Part shown: positions 53,881 to 62,590 of the stretch, piece after piece | Layout: each line of letters opens with the position of its first letter | Position numbering within the stretch: the first letter of the stretch is position 1 | Source: Cyclobacteriaceae bacterium | Lineage (GTDB): Bacteria; Bacteroidota; Bacteroidia; Cytophagales; Cyclobacteriaceae | Assembly: GCA_030584025.1 (NCBI GenBank) | Contig: CP129487.1 | Coordinates: 2,790,001 to 2,854,000 of the forward strand | Length of the DNA stretch: 64,000 nt | Direction: 5' to 3' | The notes under the pieces: generated by a model | What the model saw: only the letters and a program-made list of their open reading frames with translations | The model's database searches: none | What the model was told of the DNA's origin: nothing | Made by a program: the position numbers and the translations under genes

Positions 53881-53964
53881 TTGCCTTCGAGGGCCTCAGG
53901 CAAACAACCTTCCGGTGGCTGAGGCACCCGAAGCCACCTCCGTGGCCTGAGGCTCCCGAAGGCC
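53881..53964. repeat. Cluster of three hairpin repeats
   Basis: Three successive hairpins: 53881-53903 (inverted; stem TTGCCT/AGGCAA, loop gaggccctcga on the minus strand), 53914-53938 (stem GGTGGCT/AGCCACC, loop gaggcacccga) and 53944-53964 (stem GGCCT/AGGCC, loop gaggctcccga). Stem sequence changes together on both sides while the 11-nt loop keeps GAGGC...CGA. Outer GGAGGTG/CACCTCC arms add a longer pairing. The cluster lies just past the OmpA stop codon and may end that transcript. Confidence 0.65.
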
Positions 53965-53977
53965 CCATCAACCAATC

Positions 53978-55738
53978 CTACATCTTCACCACCCTAAACT
54001 CAACCCTGCGGTTGTTGGCACGGCCGGCATCGGTATCGTTGGTGTCAATGGGTGTGCTCTCGCCAAAACCTTGCGCACTTAAACGCGAAGCATCAATTCC
54101 CTGACTGATCAGGTAATCCACCACTGACTGCGAACGGCCTTGCGAAAGGTTCAGGTTATAGTCATCCGAACCTTTGCTATCGGTGTGGCCTTCAATCTGG
54201 ATGGAAATGGAAGCATTTTGTTTCAGAAAATCAACCACCTTATTCAGTTCTACAAAGGATTCGGATTTCAAGGTGGTCTTATCAAAATCAAAATAGATAT
54301 TTTTCAACCGCACCGTTAAGCCAACTTCAATCGGTTGTAAAATGATGTCCTTGATAACCGGTGTTATTTCTTCACTGATTACTTCAACGCTATCGGTAGC
54401 GTTTACATAGCCTTCGGCAGTGGCCACGTACATATACCAACCCGTCCGCTTAATCTCTTGCTCATACTTTCCATTTCCAGCACGCATTGAAAAGTTCACT
54501 CTCCGATCCTCCTTCAGTTGTATTTGCAGGTTTGCTGAAACAGGTTTCATGGTTTTGTTATCATACACGGTACCTGTCAGTAATAATTTTTTCGCAATAG
54601 GCGTCAGGTACAAGTCAACATAAAGTGTGGTGTCGTTGCCGAGTTGGTCGGGTAACGGAATAGAAATATCTTTTGGCAGGAATTCAGCCCGGGAAGCTGA
54701 AACCGAAACACCGCTTACTTCAGGAATGTTGGTTTCGAATTTACCATCTGCCTGCGCATGCAATTGAATCACTTCCGATCCGGCCGGCTTCACCTGAACG
54801 TTCGCATCAATGGGCTGTTGCGTTTTCTCATTATAAATAGTGCCCACCACTTTTACGGTAATATCGCGAGGCACAAGCTTCCATAAATCAAGCGTTCCGC
54901 CATCTCCACCAATTACCGAGCGACTCATAAATACATTACCGGTTTTATCGATGCAGAAATACATTTCACCGGCAGCCGTGTTGATGGGTGAACCCATGTT
55001 CACTGGTTCACTCCATTTTTGCCAGGAGTCGTCCAGGCGTGTGGTCTTGTAAATATCCGACTTCCCAAATTTTCCGGGAACATTTCTATCGCTGGCAAAG
55101 TACAGGGTTTTGTCATCGGGGCCGATAAACGGACCGAAGTCATCATCGCGTGTGCTGATATTCAATTTTACCGGGCGCGACCATTTACCATCCGCACCCA
55201 GGTTGCTTACATATAAATTACTGCGTGTGCTGTTCGTCATCTCACCAAGAAAAATGATCATATGCTTCTTATCGGACGACATGCTGGCCCCATAGAATCG
55301 GCCCTTATTCATTTCTTTAAAACCCGGAACTTCAATTTCAGCAAGTGAGCCACCGGTCACTATGGAAAATCCTTTGGTATCCTTTTGCCTGCCTCCTTTA
55401 ATAAAGAGAGAACCATCCGGCAAAGCCGTAAAAACCTGGTTGCTGCGGTGAATATTAAACGGATTATTCAGGTGAACAGGAGCACCCCATGTTCCATCTT
55501 CTTTAATGGTCGACATCCAGATGTCATCACTACCTGTTTTTCCAAATGTGTTTTCAGGGTGATTGTGCACAAAAAAATACAGCTTGGTGCCATCGATGGA
55601 AATGATAGGTGCCGCATCATGATAGAAGGAATTCACCTCCTTATTTAGCTTAACCATTTCATAGCGCGGTGCAAACTCCTGCGCAGATGATAGAAGCGTG
55701 AATGCGGAGAATAGAATAATGAAAAGTAAGCGATACAT
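53978..55738 (-). CDS. OmpA family outer-membrane protein with PD40-like and Cna-B-like domains
   Basis: 586 residues from the ATG at 55738, where the signal peptide (MYRLLFIILFSAFTLLSSAQ) begins. It contains a PD40/TolB-like propeller (~50-290), two carboxypeptidase-regulatory-like domains (~295-460) and a C-terminal OmpA domain (IYFDFDKTTLKSESF, then EGHTDSKGSDDYNLNLSQGR) that binds peptidoglycan. It is a structural envelope protein of the usual Bacteroidota type. Confidence 0.9.
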   Translation of the reverse strand: MYRLLFIILFSAFTLLSSAQEFAPRYEMVKLNKEVNSFYHDAAPIISIDGTKLYFFVHNHPENTFGKTGSDDIWMSTIKEDGTWGAPVHLNNPFNIHRSNQVFTALPDGSLFIKGGRQKDTKGFSIVTGGSLAEIEVPGFKEMNKGRFYGASMSSDKKHMIIFLGEMTNSTRSNLYVSNLGADGKWSRPVKLNISTRDDDFGPFIGPDDKTLYFASDRNVPGKFGKSDIYKTTRLDDSWQKWSEPVNMGSPINTAAGEMYFCIDKTGNVFMSRSVIGGDGGTLDLWKLVPRDITVKVVGTIYNEKTQQPIDANVQVKPAGSEVIQLHAQADGKFETNIPEVSGVSVSASRAEFLPKDISIPLPDQLGNDTTLYVDLYLTPIAKKLLLTGTVYDNKTMKPVSANLQIQLKEDRRVNFSMRAGNGKYEQEIKRTGWYMYVATAEGYVNATDSVEVISEEITPVIKDIILQPIEVGLTVRLKNIYFDFDKTTLKSESFVELNKVVDFLKQNASISIQIEGHTDSKGSDDYNLNLSQGRSQSVVDYLISQGIDASRLSAQGFGESTPIDTNDTDAGRANNRRVEFRVVKM

Positions 55739-55847
55739 TGTTCCTATATTTTTTACCATTTATAAAGGTAAAAACATTGGCGCACAATTCAGCCTATAAA
55801 AACGCTGAATTCAGTAACCGGGCGACTTTTTGCAGCGAATGGCTTAA

Positions 55848-56291
55848 TTAAAACGTACCGGGAATCAGGATACCTCGCCCACTCATGCTGAGTGAAACAA
55901 AAATGATGATTAGGGCCAGCACATTAAACACAAACATGCGCCTGTGTTTGGCGGTGTCATCACCCATTTTCTTAGAAGTGGTACGCGCCAGGGTAATCAA
56001 CACAATGGCGATCAGGTTTAAAGAAAGGTGTTCAACAGCCCAGTACCGGAGTTCAGCATTCTTCATGGTGCCCGCATTAAATTGCACCACATCACTCACA
56101 AAATAGAGTATTAGCCCGATCAGCAATTGCAGGTGGGTGAAAATGAAGAGGTAAAGTCCCAGTTTATTATCGAGTTTGGTATAGGGTTTCTTGCCCAGCC
56201 ACTTCAGCAGCGAAACAATCACCACAACAACCAACATGATCAGCACGAAATAGCGCAACAGCGAATGAGTGTGTAATAAACCGGTATGCAT
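55848..56291 (-). CDS. Four-helix membrane protein (cytochrome b-like annotation)
   Basis: A 147-residue protein with four helices and several His residues in or near them (HTGLLHTHSLLRYF, HLQLLIGLIL). Bacteroidota homologues are often annotated 'cytochrome B'; the histidines could ligate haem, but this is not certain. It is 81 bp from the divergent channel-like gene. Confidence 0.65.
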   Translation of the reverse strand: MHTGLLHTHSLLRYFVLIMLVVVVIVSLLKWLGKKPYTKLDNKLGLYLFIFTHLQLLIGLILYFVSDVVQFNAGTMKNAELRYWAVEHLSLNLIAIVLITLARTTSKKMGDDTAKHRRMFVFNVLALIIIFVSLSMSGRGILIPGTF

Positions 56292-56372
56292 AGTTTAAAA
56301 ATTTAATGCCCCGAAAATAGTACTCCTTTTCGAAACTTCCGAAAAACTCCATAATTTGGAGGATAACCTGTA

Positions 56373-57338
56373 ATGAAACGCTTCATCCTCACCCTAATCC
56401 TGCTTACCACATCGCTCTACGGATTTCCGCAGGATGAAGACCTACCTGTCGATTCGGCACCCGATACCATAAAAATCGGTGCCTACATCATCAGCATTCA
56501 TGACATTAATTTTCAAGATAAGGAGTACACGCTCCGGTTTTGGCTATGGGCTTTGTTCGACAACGTTGGTTTCGACCTGTCAAAACAACTGGATATTCCG
56601 AATGCAAAATCTATTGATGAACCCCTTACCATTGTGGATGTTGTGGATGGCACCACCTGGCAATTGATGAAGCTCCGCGCCACCATGAAACAAAACTGGA
56701 AAGTAGGCAACTACCCGTTCGACAAACAGCATCTGGTTGTACATATTGAAAATACGATTTTCGATAAAAGCAGTCTTGTGTTTAAGCCCGACCAACTAGG
56801 AAGCGGTTACGATCGCGAATTGACGTTGGATGGTTGGAGCATCTCCAATTTTGAAGTGATCGCCAACGATAAAGAATATACCACCGTTTTTGGAGATCCC
56901 TCCTCCGACATGCTTCATTCTGAATATTCCTCTTTCGACATCATTATCGACATCGAACGCGATGGCTGGGGTCTGTTCTGGAAGCTTTTCTCAGGGATGT
57001 ACATTGCCTTTCTGATTGCCATGGTAAGTTTCGGGCTGCAAGTGAATGAACTTGAGCCCAGGTTTGGCTTACCCGTGGGTGGTTTGTTTGCTGCTGTCGG
57101 TAATAAATACATTATCGATTCCTTGTTACCTGAATCCAACACCTTTACGCTGGTTGATTCCCTTCATTCCATCACGTTTCTCAGCATATTCATCATTTTG
57201 TTTCTAAGCGCGGTAACGTTGCATAGCTATCATAAAGGGAATGCTATTCAGGCTAAAAAAATCAATTTTATTTCGGCCGTTGCCGTATTCATAGCCTTTG
57301 CTGCCATCAATTCATTTCTTGTTTTCAACGCACTTTAA
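56373..57338 (+). CDS. Pentameric ligand-gated ion channel homologue (Cys-loop superfamily)
   Basis: A 321-residue protein with signal peptide (1-~19), an extracellular beta-sandwich and four TM helices (~200-222, 230-252, 258-285, 298-320). Marks of the superfamily are an early ITLRFWLWALFDN-like W.W.D region (TLRFWLWALFDN, 53-64), the YPFDKQ loop motif at 114-119 equivalent to FPFD in Cys-loop receptors (no cysteines), and a PRFGLPVGGLFAAVGNKY pore helix. Prokaryotic members include GLIC and ELIC. The ligand is unknown. The acylase gene starts 10 bp downstream. Confidence 0.78.
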   Translation: MKRFILTLILLTTSLYGFPQDEDLPVDSAPDTIKIGAYIISIHDINFQDKEYTLRFWLWALFDNVGFDLSKQLDIPNAKSIDEPLTIVDVVDGTTWQLMKLRATMKQNWKVGNYPFDKQHLVVHIENTIFDKSSLVFKPDQLGSGYDRELTLDGWSISNFEVIANDKEYTTVFGDPSSDMLHSEYSSFDIIIDIERDGWGLFWKLFSGMYIAFLIAMVSFGLQVNELEPRFGLPVGGLFAAVGNKYIIDSLLPESNTFTLVDSLHSITFLSIFIILFLSAVTLHSYHKGNAIQAKKINFISAVAVFIAFAAINSFLVFNAL

Positions 57339-57348
57339 TGCTGTTCTT

Positions 57349-59757
57349 ATGAAATTTATCAAGCGGGTAATTATTGCATTTCTACTCTTGGGTATCCTCA
57401 TCGCGCTATCCATTTATGGTTACTTACTAACCACCAAGCCAACGTTGGATGGAACCTTGACTCTTCCTGGCCTGCAAGCCGATGTTGAAGTGTTGTACGA
57501 TGAATGGGGTATACCACACATTTATGCACAACATGAAGAAGATGCCTACTATGCACTTGGCTATGTGCACGCACAAGACCGGCTCTTTCAAATGGAAATG
57601 CTCAGGCGTGCTGCTTCGGGCAGGTTAGCCGAAGTATTGGGACCTGAGTTGGTTGAGGTCGACAAATTTTTCAGAACACTGGGCATCAATCACTTTGCCA
57701 AAGAACATGCTGCAAAATTTCTTTCTGGTGATACCGCTTCCTTTCAACGCGCTGCGCATGCCTATCAGAAAGGCATCAACCAGTATATCAACACAGGCAA
57801 AGTGCCTATCGAATTTTCCATTATGGGTATACCTAAGCAGGAATTTACTCCCGAAGATATTTACCTCGCAGTGGGGTTTATGTCGTTTGGGTTTGCCGAA
57901 GGGTTCCATGCCGACCCGGTTTTACAAAAAATCAAAACCGAATGGGGAGATGAATACCTCAAAGACCTTGCTGTGCAAACACCACCAGACGCTGTACTGA
58001 TCAAAAACCATGATGGTGAACTCAAACCAACTGCCTCCAACCAGCTCATCTCAAAAATTAATGAAGCCATCGAAAAAATTCCCGTTCCACTTTTACAAGG
58101 CAGCAACGGTTGGGTAGTCTCGGGTGCGAAATCCGTTTCAGGGTTTCCAATACTTGCCAACGACACACACATTGGCTTTTCACAGCCTGCAGTTTGGTAT
58201 GAGGCGCACATCGAATATCCGGGCTTCAGCTTTTACGGACATCACCTGGCCGGCATTCCGTTTGGTTTGCTTGGTAACAACCGCTATTGCGGATTCGGCC
58301 TTACCATGTTTGAAAACGATGATGTGGATTTTTTTGTTGAAATACCCAACCCAGAAGATTCAACCTATGTAAAATTTCAGGAAAGCTGGGAAAAACTTAA
58401 AACCCGAACTGAAGTAATTAAAGTACATGGTGAGGAAGACATCAACTTTCTGGTGCAAACCAGTCGGCACGGCCCAATCATTAATGGCATCGTTGAAAAT
58501 GTTGAAGAAGCTGGAAACCCTGTAGCACTTTCCTGGCTCTTGCTTCAGGTGGAAAACAATGCCGTTCAGGCCGCTTATCAGCTGAATCGCGCATCCACTT
58601 TTAGCGAAGCACGTGATGCTGTTTCGAAATTCTCCGCCCCCGGACTCAATGTAATGTATGCCGATACCGATGGCAACATTGCGTGGTGGGCTGCGGCTAA
58701 ACTTCCGGTGCGGCCAGCACATGTACAGAGTAAACTCTTCCTGGATGGTGCCAGTGGCAACGATGAATATCAAGGTTATTATGATTTCGATAAAAACCCG
58801 CACGCCATCAATCCGCCCTGGGGCTTTGTTTATTCCGCTAATAACCAACCCGATAGCGTGGATGGTATTTTGTATCCGGGATATTACTACCCGAAAAGTC
58901 GTGCAGGACGTATTTATGAATTGCTCTCATCCGACAAAAAGTTTTCAATGGCCGACATGAAGGCCATTCAACTTGATATTACTTCTCACCAGCAAGCCGA
59001 AACAGCTCACATCATGGCAGATGCCCTTCATGCTTACGCAGATGATGCCGAACTCGGTGTGATTGTTCGCGAACTCAAAAACTGGAATGGTGATCACACT
59101 AAAACACAGACAGCGCCCTCCATCTATTACAACATGCTTTCGCAGATAACCTACCGGTCAATGCAGGATGAGATTGGTGTTACGGCATTAAAATCCCTGC
59201 ATGGCACTTCTGTTCCGAAAAACTCCTACCACACGTTTATTGCCAACGCTTCTTCACCGTGGTGGGATGATGTGCGCACGAAAGACAAACAAGAATCACG
59301 CGAAGACATCTTAGTCGAATCAGCACAGGAAACGATAAGGCTCCTTAAGAAAATTTGTGGCAACAAGCCCGAACAATGGACATGGGGAAAAATACATACC
59401 CTTACTCACCCACATGCGTTTAAAGATGTTAAACCGTTGAATAAATTTTTCAATGTGGGCGCGTTTGAAGTTGGTGGCGGAAATGAAGTGTTGAATAACT
59501 TACTGTTTAGTATAGACACCACCGGATACTTCCCCGTGATAGGCGGACCGGCCTTGCGTAAAGTGACCGACTTCGCCAATATTGAACAAGGCGAAACGGT
59601 TTCACCTACCGGGCAAAGCGGTAATGTCATGAGCGCCTACTACAAGGATCAGGCGGAAATGTTTGCCACTGGCCAATACCGAAAAATGATGATGAATCGG
59701 GAGGAGATTGTACAACAGACAAAACTTAAACTTATACTGAAACCAACCTCCGACTGA
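57349..59757 (+). CDS. Penicillin acylase family (Ntn hydrolase) protein
   Basis: 802 residues from the ATG at 57349; the earlier in-frame ATG would overlap the channel gene. It has an N-terminal hydrophobic anchor (VIIAFLLLGILIALSIYGYLL), the family motif DEWGIPHIYA, and the autoprocessed nucleophile Ser252 in QGSNGWVVSG, followed by NDTHIGFSQP and DVDFFVE. Relatives cleave beta-lactams, acyl-homoserine lactones or N-acyl amides; specificity is unknown. It is probably cotranscribed with the channel gene. Confidence 0.9.
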   Translation: MKFIKRVIIAFLLLGILIALSIYGYLLTTKPTLDGTLTLPGLQADVEVLYDEWGIPHIYAQHEEDAYYALGYVHAQDRLFQMEMLRRAASGRLAEVLGPELVEVDKFFRTLGINHFAKEHAAKFLSGDTASFQRAAHAYQKGINQYINTGKVPIEFSIMGIPKQEFTPEDIYLAVGFMSFGFAEGFHADPVLQKIKTEWGDEYLKDLAVQTPPDAVLIKNHDGELKPTASNQLISKINEAIEKIPVPLLQGSNGWVVSGAKSVSGFPILANDTHIGFSQPAVWYEAHIEYPGFSFYGHHLAGIPFGLLGNNRYCGFGLTMFENDDVDFFVEIPNPEDSTYVKFQESWEKLKTRTEVIKVHGEEDINFLVQTSRHGPIINGIVENVEEAGNPVALSWLLLQVENNAVQAAYQLNRASTFSEARDAVSKFSAPGLNVMYADTDGNIAWWAAAKLPVRPAHVQSKLFLDGASGNDEYQGYYDFDKNPHAINPPWGFVYSANNQPDSVDGILYPGYYYPKSRAGRIYELLSSDKKFSMADMKAIQLDITSHQQAETAHIMADALHAYADDAELGVIVRELKNWNGDHTKTQTAPSIYYNMLSQITYRSMQDEIGVTALKSLHGTSVPKNSYHTFIANASSPWWDDVRTKDKQESREDILVESAQETIRLLKKICGNKPEQWTWGKIHTLTHPHAFKDVKPLNKFFNVGAFEVGGGNEVLNNLLFSIDTTGYFPVIGGPALRKVTDFANIEQGETVSPTGQSGNVMSAYYKDQAEMFATGQYRKMMMNREEIVQQTKLKLILKPTSD

Positions 59758-59848
59758 CAAAGATCAGCCTGAAAAAATGACTGAAGTATTGTGCGTTTCA
59801 GTAAAATCATCGTTCATTAACCTTACAACCAATCGAAAATTAATAGCC

Positions 59849-60142
59849 ATGAAAATTCATATTCAAACACTTGATTTTACCCCCAAACAAGATTTACTCG
59901 ACCTGGTGAATGAAAAAGTTGAAAAGCTGGAACGCTTTAGCGATCGCATTGTTGAAAGTCGGGTGGTGTTACGGGTAGAAAAATCTGATAAACGTGACAA
60001 TAAGATTTGCGAAGTGCGGGTGGTGATTCCCGGAAACGACCTGTTTGTCAGCAAAAAATTTGAGTCGTTTGAAGAGGGTATCCATAAAGTAACAGACACC
60101 CTACAACGACAATTGAAGGAGTGGAAGGAAAAGCAGGGCTGA
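59849..60142 (+). CDS. Ribosome hibernation factor (short HPF/RaiA type)
   Basis: 97 residues from the ATG at 59849 (MKIHIQTLDFTPKQDLLDLV). It is the short HPF/YfiA form with no C-terminal dimerisation domain. It binds the 30S decoding site in stationary phase. The tmRNA gene lies 94 bp downstream on the same strand, so ribosome rescue and hibernation genes are adjacent. Confidence 0.9.
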   Translation: MKIHIQTLDFTPKQDLLDLVNEKVEKLERFSDRIVESRVVLRVEKSDKRDNKICEVRVVIPGNDLFVSKKFESFEEGIHKVTDTLQRQLKEWKEKQG

Positions 60143-60184
60143 TTCTTTGCTTATAAACCAATCACAAAGGAACCATTTTACGTG

Positions 60185-60192
60185 TATATTTG
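60185..60192 (+). promoter_or_regulatory. TATATTTG -7 box for the tmRNA
   Basis: A perfect TAnnTTTG box 44 bp upstream of the mature tmRNA 5' end, consistent with a precursor that is trimmed by RNase P. No TTG was found at the expected -33 spacing. Confidence 0.45.
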
Positions 60193-60236
60193 TCTCCCTT
60201 TTGCCTGGGGTTTCAGGCAGTGTTATTTGAAATATT

Positions 60237-60625
60237 GGGGCCGACCGGTTTTGACAGGATGTGTGATGACGTGTGTAAGCATGCAGGCTCATAGGATGAG
60301 AGCCTTGAAAGATAGTCCTAAACCATACGTGGCGAGAATAACTACGCCATGGCTGCTTAATCTGACGGTACGTTAGATTAGCTTACTCCGATTAAGAATC
60401 GGAGGGCCATCATCGCTCAGCACGTTGTTCTGCAGGTGCTGATTTAGCGGTGTCGTTTTGCGGAACTGCACTGCACGAAGTTACAGCGTGCGGTTAAGAC
60501 AAAGTAACTAAGGAGTAATTTGGCTGTTGCCTGCCTTGCTATTCCCGACAAGTAAAGTCAACTAAGCATGTAGAAGATACGATTATCATCTTCTCTGGAC
60601 CAGGGTTCGATTCCCTGCGGCTCCA
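60237..60625 (+). ncRNA. ssrA: tmRNA (ssrA)
   Basis: The 389-nt gene starts ggggccgaccggttttgac and ends with a T-arm (ggttcgattcc) and cggctcca, pairing GGGGCCG with CGGCTCC to form the acceptor; the terminal CCA is not encoded. The tag reading frame is 60331-60360, resume codon GGC, peptide GENNYAMAA, stop TAA. The usual Bacteroidota tag ends NNYALAA, so Met replaces Leu. It frees stalled ribosomes by trans-translation. Confidence 0.95.
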
Positions 60626-60630
60626 CTTTT

Positions 60631-60888
60631 TTACCCTTGCGATACCGACAGCCCATGCAGAGCTGCCAGTTCAGCCACAATTCCCAAGGCTACCCATAAA
60701 TCGCCAAGCAGGCCACTGGCCGAAAAAATAATGAGCATGACCAGTATACCCAGCGCAACACCAATTACCAATAACCGCACATCCGGTATGGCACGGTATG
60801 CCTGTGGTTCTCTTGTATACGTATGCTGCAGGGGTCGGTTGGCAACCGGTTTTACATACCTTTTTCTGATCAATGCCTTGCTCTTCAT
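60631..60888 (-). CDS. Small single-helix membrane protein, unknown
   Basis: An 85-residue protein with a basic N-terminus (KALIRKRYVKPVANR) and one strong hydrophobic helix (VRLLVIGVALGILVMLIIFSA) followed by a second weaker one. I recognise no family. It converges on the tmRNA, ending 5 bp from its 3' end. Confidence 0.5.
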   Translation of the reverse strand: MKSKALIRKRYVKPVANRPLQHTYTREPQAYRAIPDVRLLVIGVALGILVMLIIFSASGLLGDLWVALGIVAELAALHGLSVSQG

Positions 60889-61044
60889 ATCCTGTAAATT
60901 TCTGAGGCAATTTTACGGCTGGTGATCAATAGATTTTTATTTATGTTTGTTATGGCTGCTATAAGAATTGTAAATGGGAGATTGGCCTGAACCGGTAAAC
61001 ATTTCGAACAAAACACCGTTCACTTAACAATTCCTGCTAAAAGC

Positions 61045-61347
61045 ATGATTCAGACATTCAGTAAATATTCCTTTACCGTTGTGCTTACCATGCTGGTAGC
61101 CCTTAACGCGGATATTCCGCTACGGGGCAACCTGGATTCGTTTAATCCGGTTGAACGCGAAGCACCCGTTCGGGGAAATCTTCAGGTTGAGTACCGGGTA
61201 CTTACCGGCAAAACCAAGGAACAGGTCTGCACCCCACGACCTCGATTAGTATGGCTAAACAAAGGAACACCGCTTAAGCAAATCATAACCGGTACCTTCC
61301 AAAGCAGAAAGCCATTGTTCCTCCTCAATCGGGTGCTCAGGTTATAA
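61045..61347 (+). CDS. Short hypothetical protein, doubtful
   Basis: A 100-residue ORF with a weak N-terminal hydrophobic stretch (FTVVLTMLVALNA) and a basic rest with two RGNL motifs. I do not recognise it, and the composition is not typical of a conserved gene. It could be a real short secreted protein or chance. Confidence 0.35.
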   Translation: MIQTFSKYSFTVVLTMLVALNADIPLRGNLDSFNPVEREAPVRGNLQVEYRVLTGKTKEQVCTPRPRLVWLNKGTPLKQIITGTFQSRKPLFLLNRVLRL

Positions 61348-61440
61348 GACCAGTTGATTCATGCTGTGGATATACGCCACACCCGCTTACCGCTACCAGG
61401 GTGGTGAGTCGCTTATCAATCATCTTTCTTAATCACTTTT

Positions 61441-62367
61441 ATGAATCAATCAATTCTTTGGATTTCCTTTAACATCTTCATTTTGATTATGCTGGTTCTT
61501 GATTTGGGTGTATTCAACCGCAAATCAAAACAGATAACCGTGAAGGCCGCTCTTGGCTGGACAGCCTTTTGGGTCTTTCTGGCCTTTTTGTTTAACGTGT
61601 TTGTTTACTTCCACCTTGGTGAAACCAAAGCCTTTGAATTCTTTACGGGCTATGTCATTGAAAAATCGCTGAGTGTCGATAATATTTTCGTCATCATCCT
61701 GATCTTCTCCTATTTCAAAGTGCCTGCAGAATATCAACATAAGGTTTTGTTCTGGGGAATTTTAGGTGCGTTGGTCATGCGCATCATCTTCATCCTGGCT
61801 GGGGTGGAATTAATTCACAATTTCCACTTTCTCATTTATGTATTTGGTGGATTCCTCATATTCACAGGCATTCGCTTTCTTACCCAGAAAGAAGCACCGG
61901 TAGACCTGGATTCGAATCCGTTTGTGAAATTTCTTCGTAGGATTTTTCCAATCACGCCCGAGTTCAGGGCCGATAACTTCTTCATACGCGAAAATGGAAA
62001 GCTGTGGGCAACACCTTTATTCCTGGTGGTGATGGTTATTGAAGGAACCGATCTGGTTTTTGCTGTGGATAGTATTCCCGCCATACTCGCCATATCCGAT
62101 GATTCGTTCATTGTCTATACCTCCAATGTATTTGCCATTTTGGGATTACGATCACTTTACTTCGCACTGGCAGGCATTGAAAAGTATTTCACCTACCTGA
62201 AGTACGGACTGGCAGCTATTCTGATTTTCATCGGAGTAAAGATGTGTATTGCCGATTTTTACAAAATACCCATAGAGATATCACTCGCTTTCATTGTGCT
62301 TACGCTTTCGGTGGCGGTTTTGGCTTCCATGGTTATTCAATCTGCTCAAAGCGGTGATAAGAAATAA
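61441..62367 (+). CDS. TerC/Alx family membrane protein
   Basis: A 308-residue protein with about nine TM helices and the family motifs SVDNIFVI (TM2-3) and GTDLVFAVDSIPAILAI, whose Asp residues are thought to bind Mn2+ or related metals. The family is linked to metal (Mn) homeostasis and tellurite resistance. It has no obvious operon partner. The 93-bp leader does not show a yybP-ykoY riboswitch core. Confidence 0.92.
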   Translation: MNQSILWISFNIFILIMLVLDLGVFNRKSKQITVKAALGWTAFWVFLAFLFNVFVYFHLGETKAFEFFTGYVIEKSLSVDNIFVIILIFSYFKVPAEYQHKVLFWGILGALVMRIIFILAGVELIHNFHFLIYVFGGFLIFTGIRFLTQKEAPVDLDSNPFVKFLRRIFPITPEFRADNFFIRENGKLWATPLFLVVMVIEGTDLVFAVDSIPAILAISDDSFIVYTSNVFAILGLRSLYFALAGIEKYFTYLKYGLAAILIFIGVKMCIADFYKIPIEISLAFIVLTLSVAVLASMVIQSAQSGDKK

Positions 62368-62386
62368 TTGCAAAAGGCGCTAAAAA

Positions 62387-62419
62387 CAAAAAGAGCCGAT
62401 CATCGATCAGCTCTTTTTG
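62387..62419. terminator. Bidirectional terminator between terC-like and H1-like genes
   Basis: Arms caaaaagagc and gctctttttg with inner gatc/gatc pairing form a long hairpin with A-rich and T-rich flanks, so it can terminate in both directions. Confidence 0.8.
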
Positions 62420-62440
62420 TTTGTTGATGATCTCATCAAC

Positions 62441-62548
62441 TTACTTCTTCCTCTTTGCAGCCTTCTTAGCTTTCTTAGCTACTTTTTTCTTGGCTACTTT
62501 TTTCTTTGCTGCTTTCTTCTTGGCAGCTTTCTTCGCTTTCTTTGCCAT
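62441..62548 (-). CDS. Lys/Ala-rich histone H1-like small protein
   Basis: A 35-residue protein read on the minus strand from ATG at 62548 to TAA at 62441, missed by typical length cut-offs. Composition is 20 Lys, 11 Ala, 2 Val, 1 Arg plus Met, in AKK and KKA repeats, like the tail of histone H1 and chlamydial Hc2. Repeated AAGAAA codons are used. A candidate promoter is at 62591-62620. Likely a DNA- or RNA-binding nucleoid or ribosome-associated protein; not verified. Confidence 0.75.
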   Translation of the reverse strand: MAKKAKKAAKKKAAKKKVAKKKVAKKAKKAAKRKK

Positions 62549-62590
62549 AGCGTTTTTAGTTTTTAGTTAAACATTTATTAAAAAGCTAAA

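Noticed and set aside
53860..53970. Possible integron attC site, because of paired gttgcc and ggcaaacaac elements.
   Set aside because: The RYYYAAC/GTTRRRY boxes and the expected spacing are absent; the structure is better explained by three hairpins of one repeat family.
57298..57348. Earlier ATG for the penicillin acylase.
   Set aside because: It overlaps the end of the channel gene and the encoded residues precede an otherwise normal signal anchor that begins at 57349.
61045..61347. Short ORF as a secreted bacteriocin or peptide.
   Set aside because: There is no leader motif, Gly-Gly cleavage site or modification enzyme nearby; only a doubtful hypothetical call was kept.
61348..61440. 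yybP-ykoY (manganese) riboswitch upstream of the TerC gene, as known for alx.
   Set aside because: The conserved GGGGAGUA core loops and flanking stems are not visible in these 93 bases.
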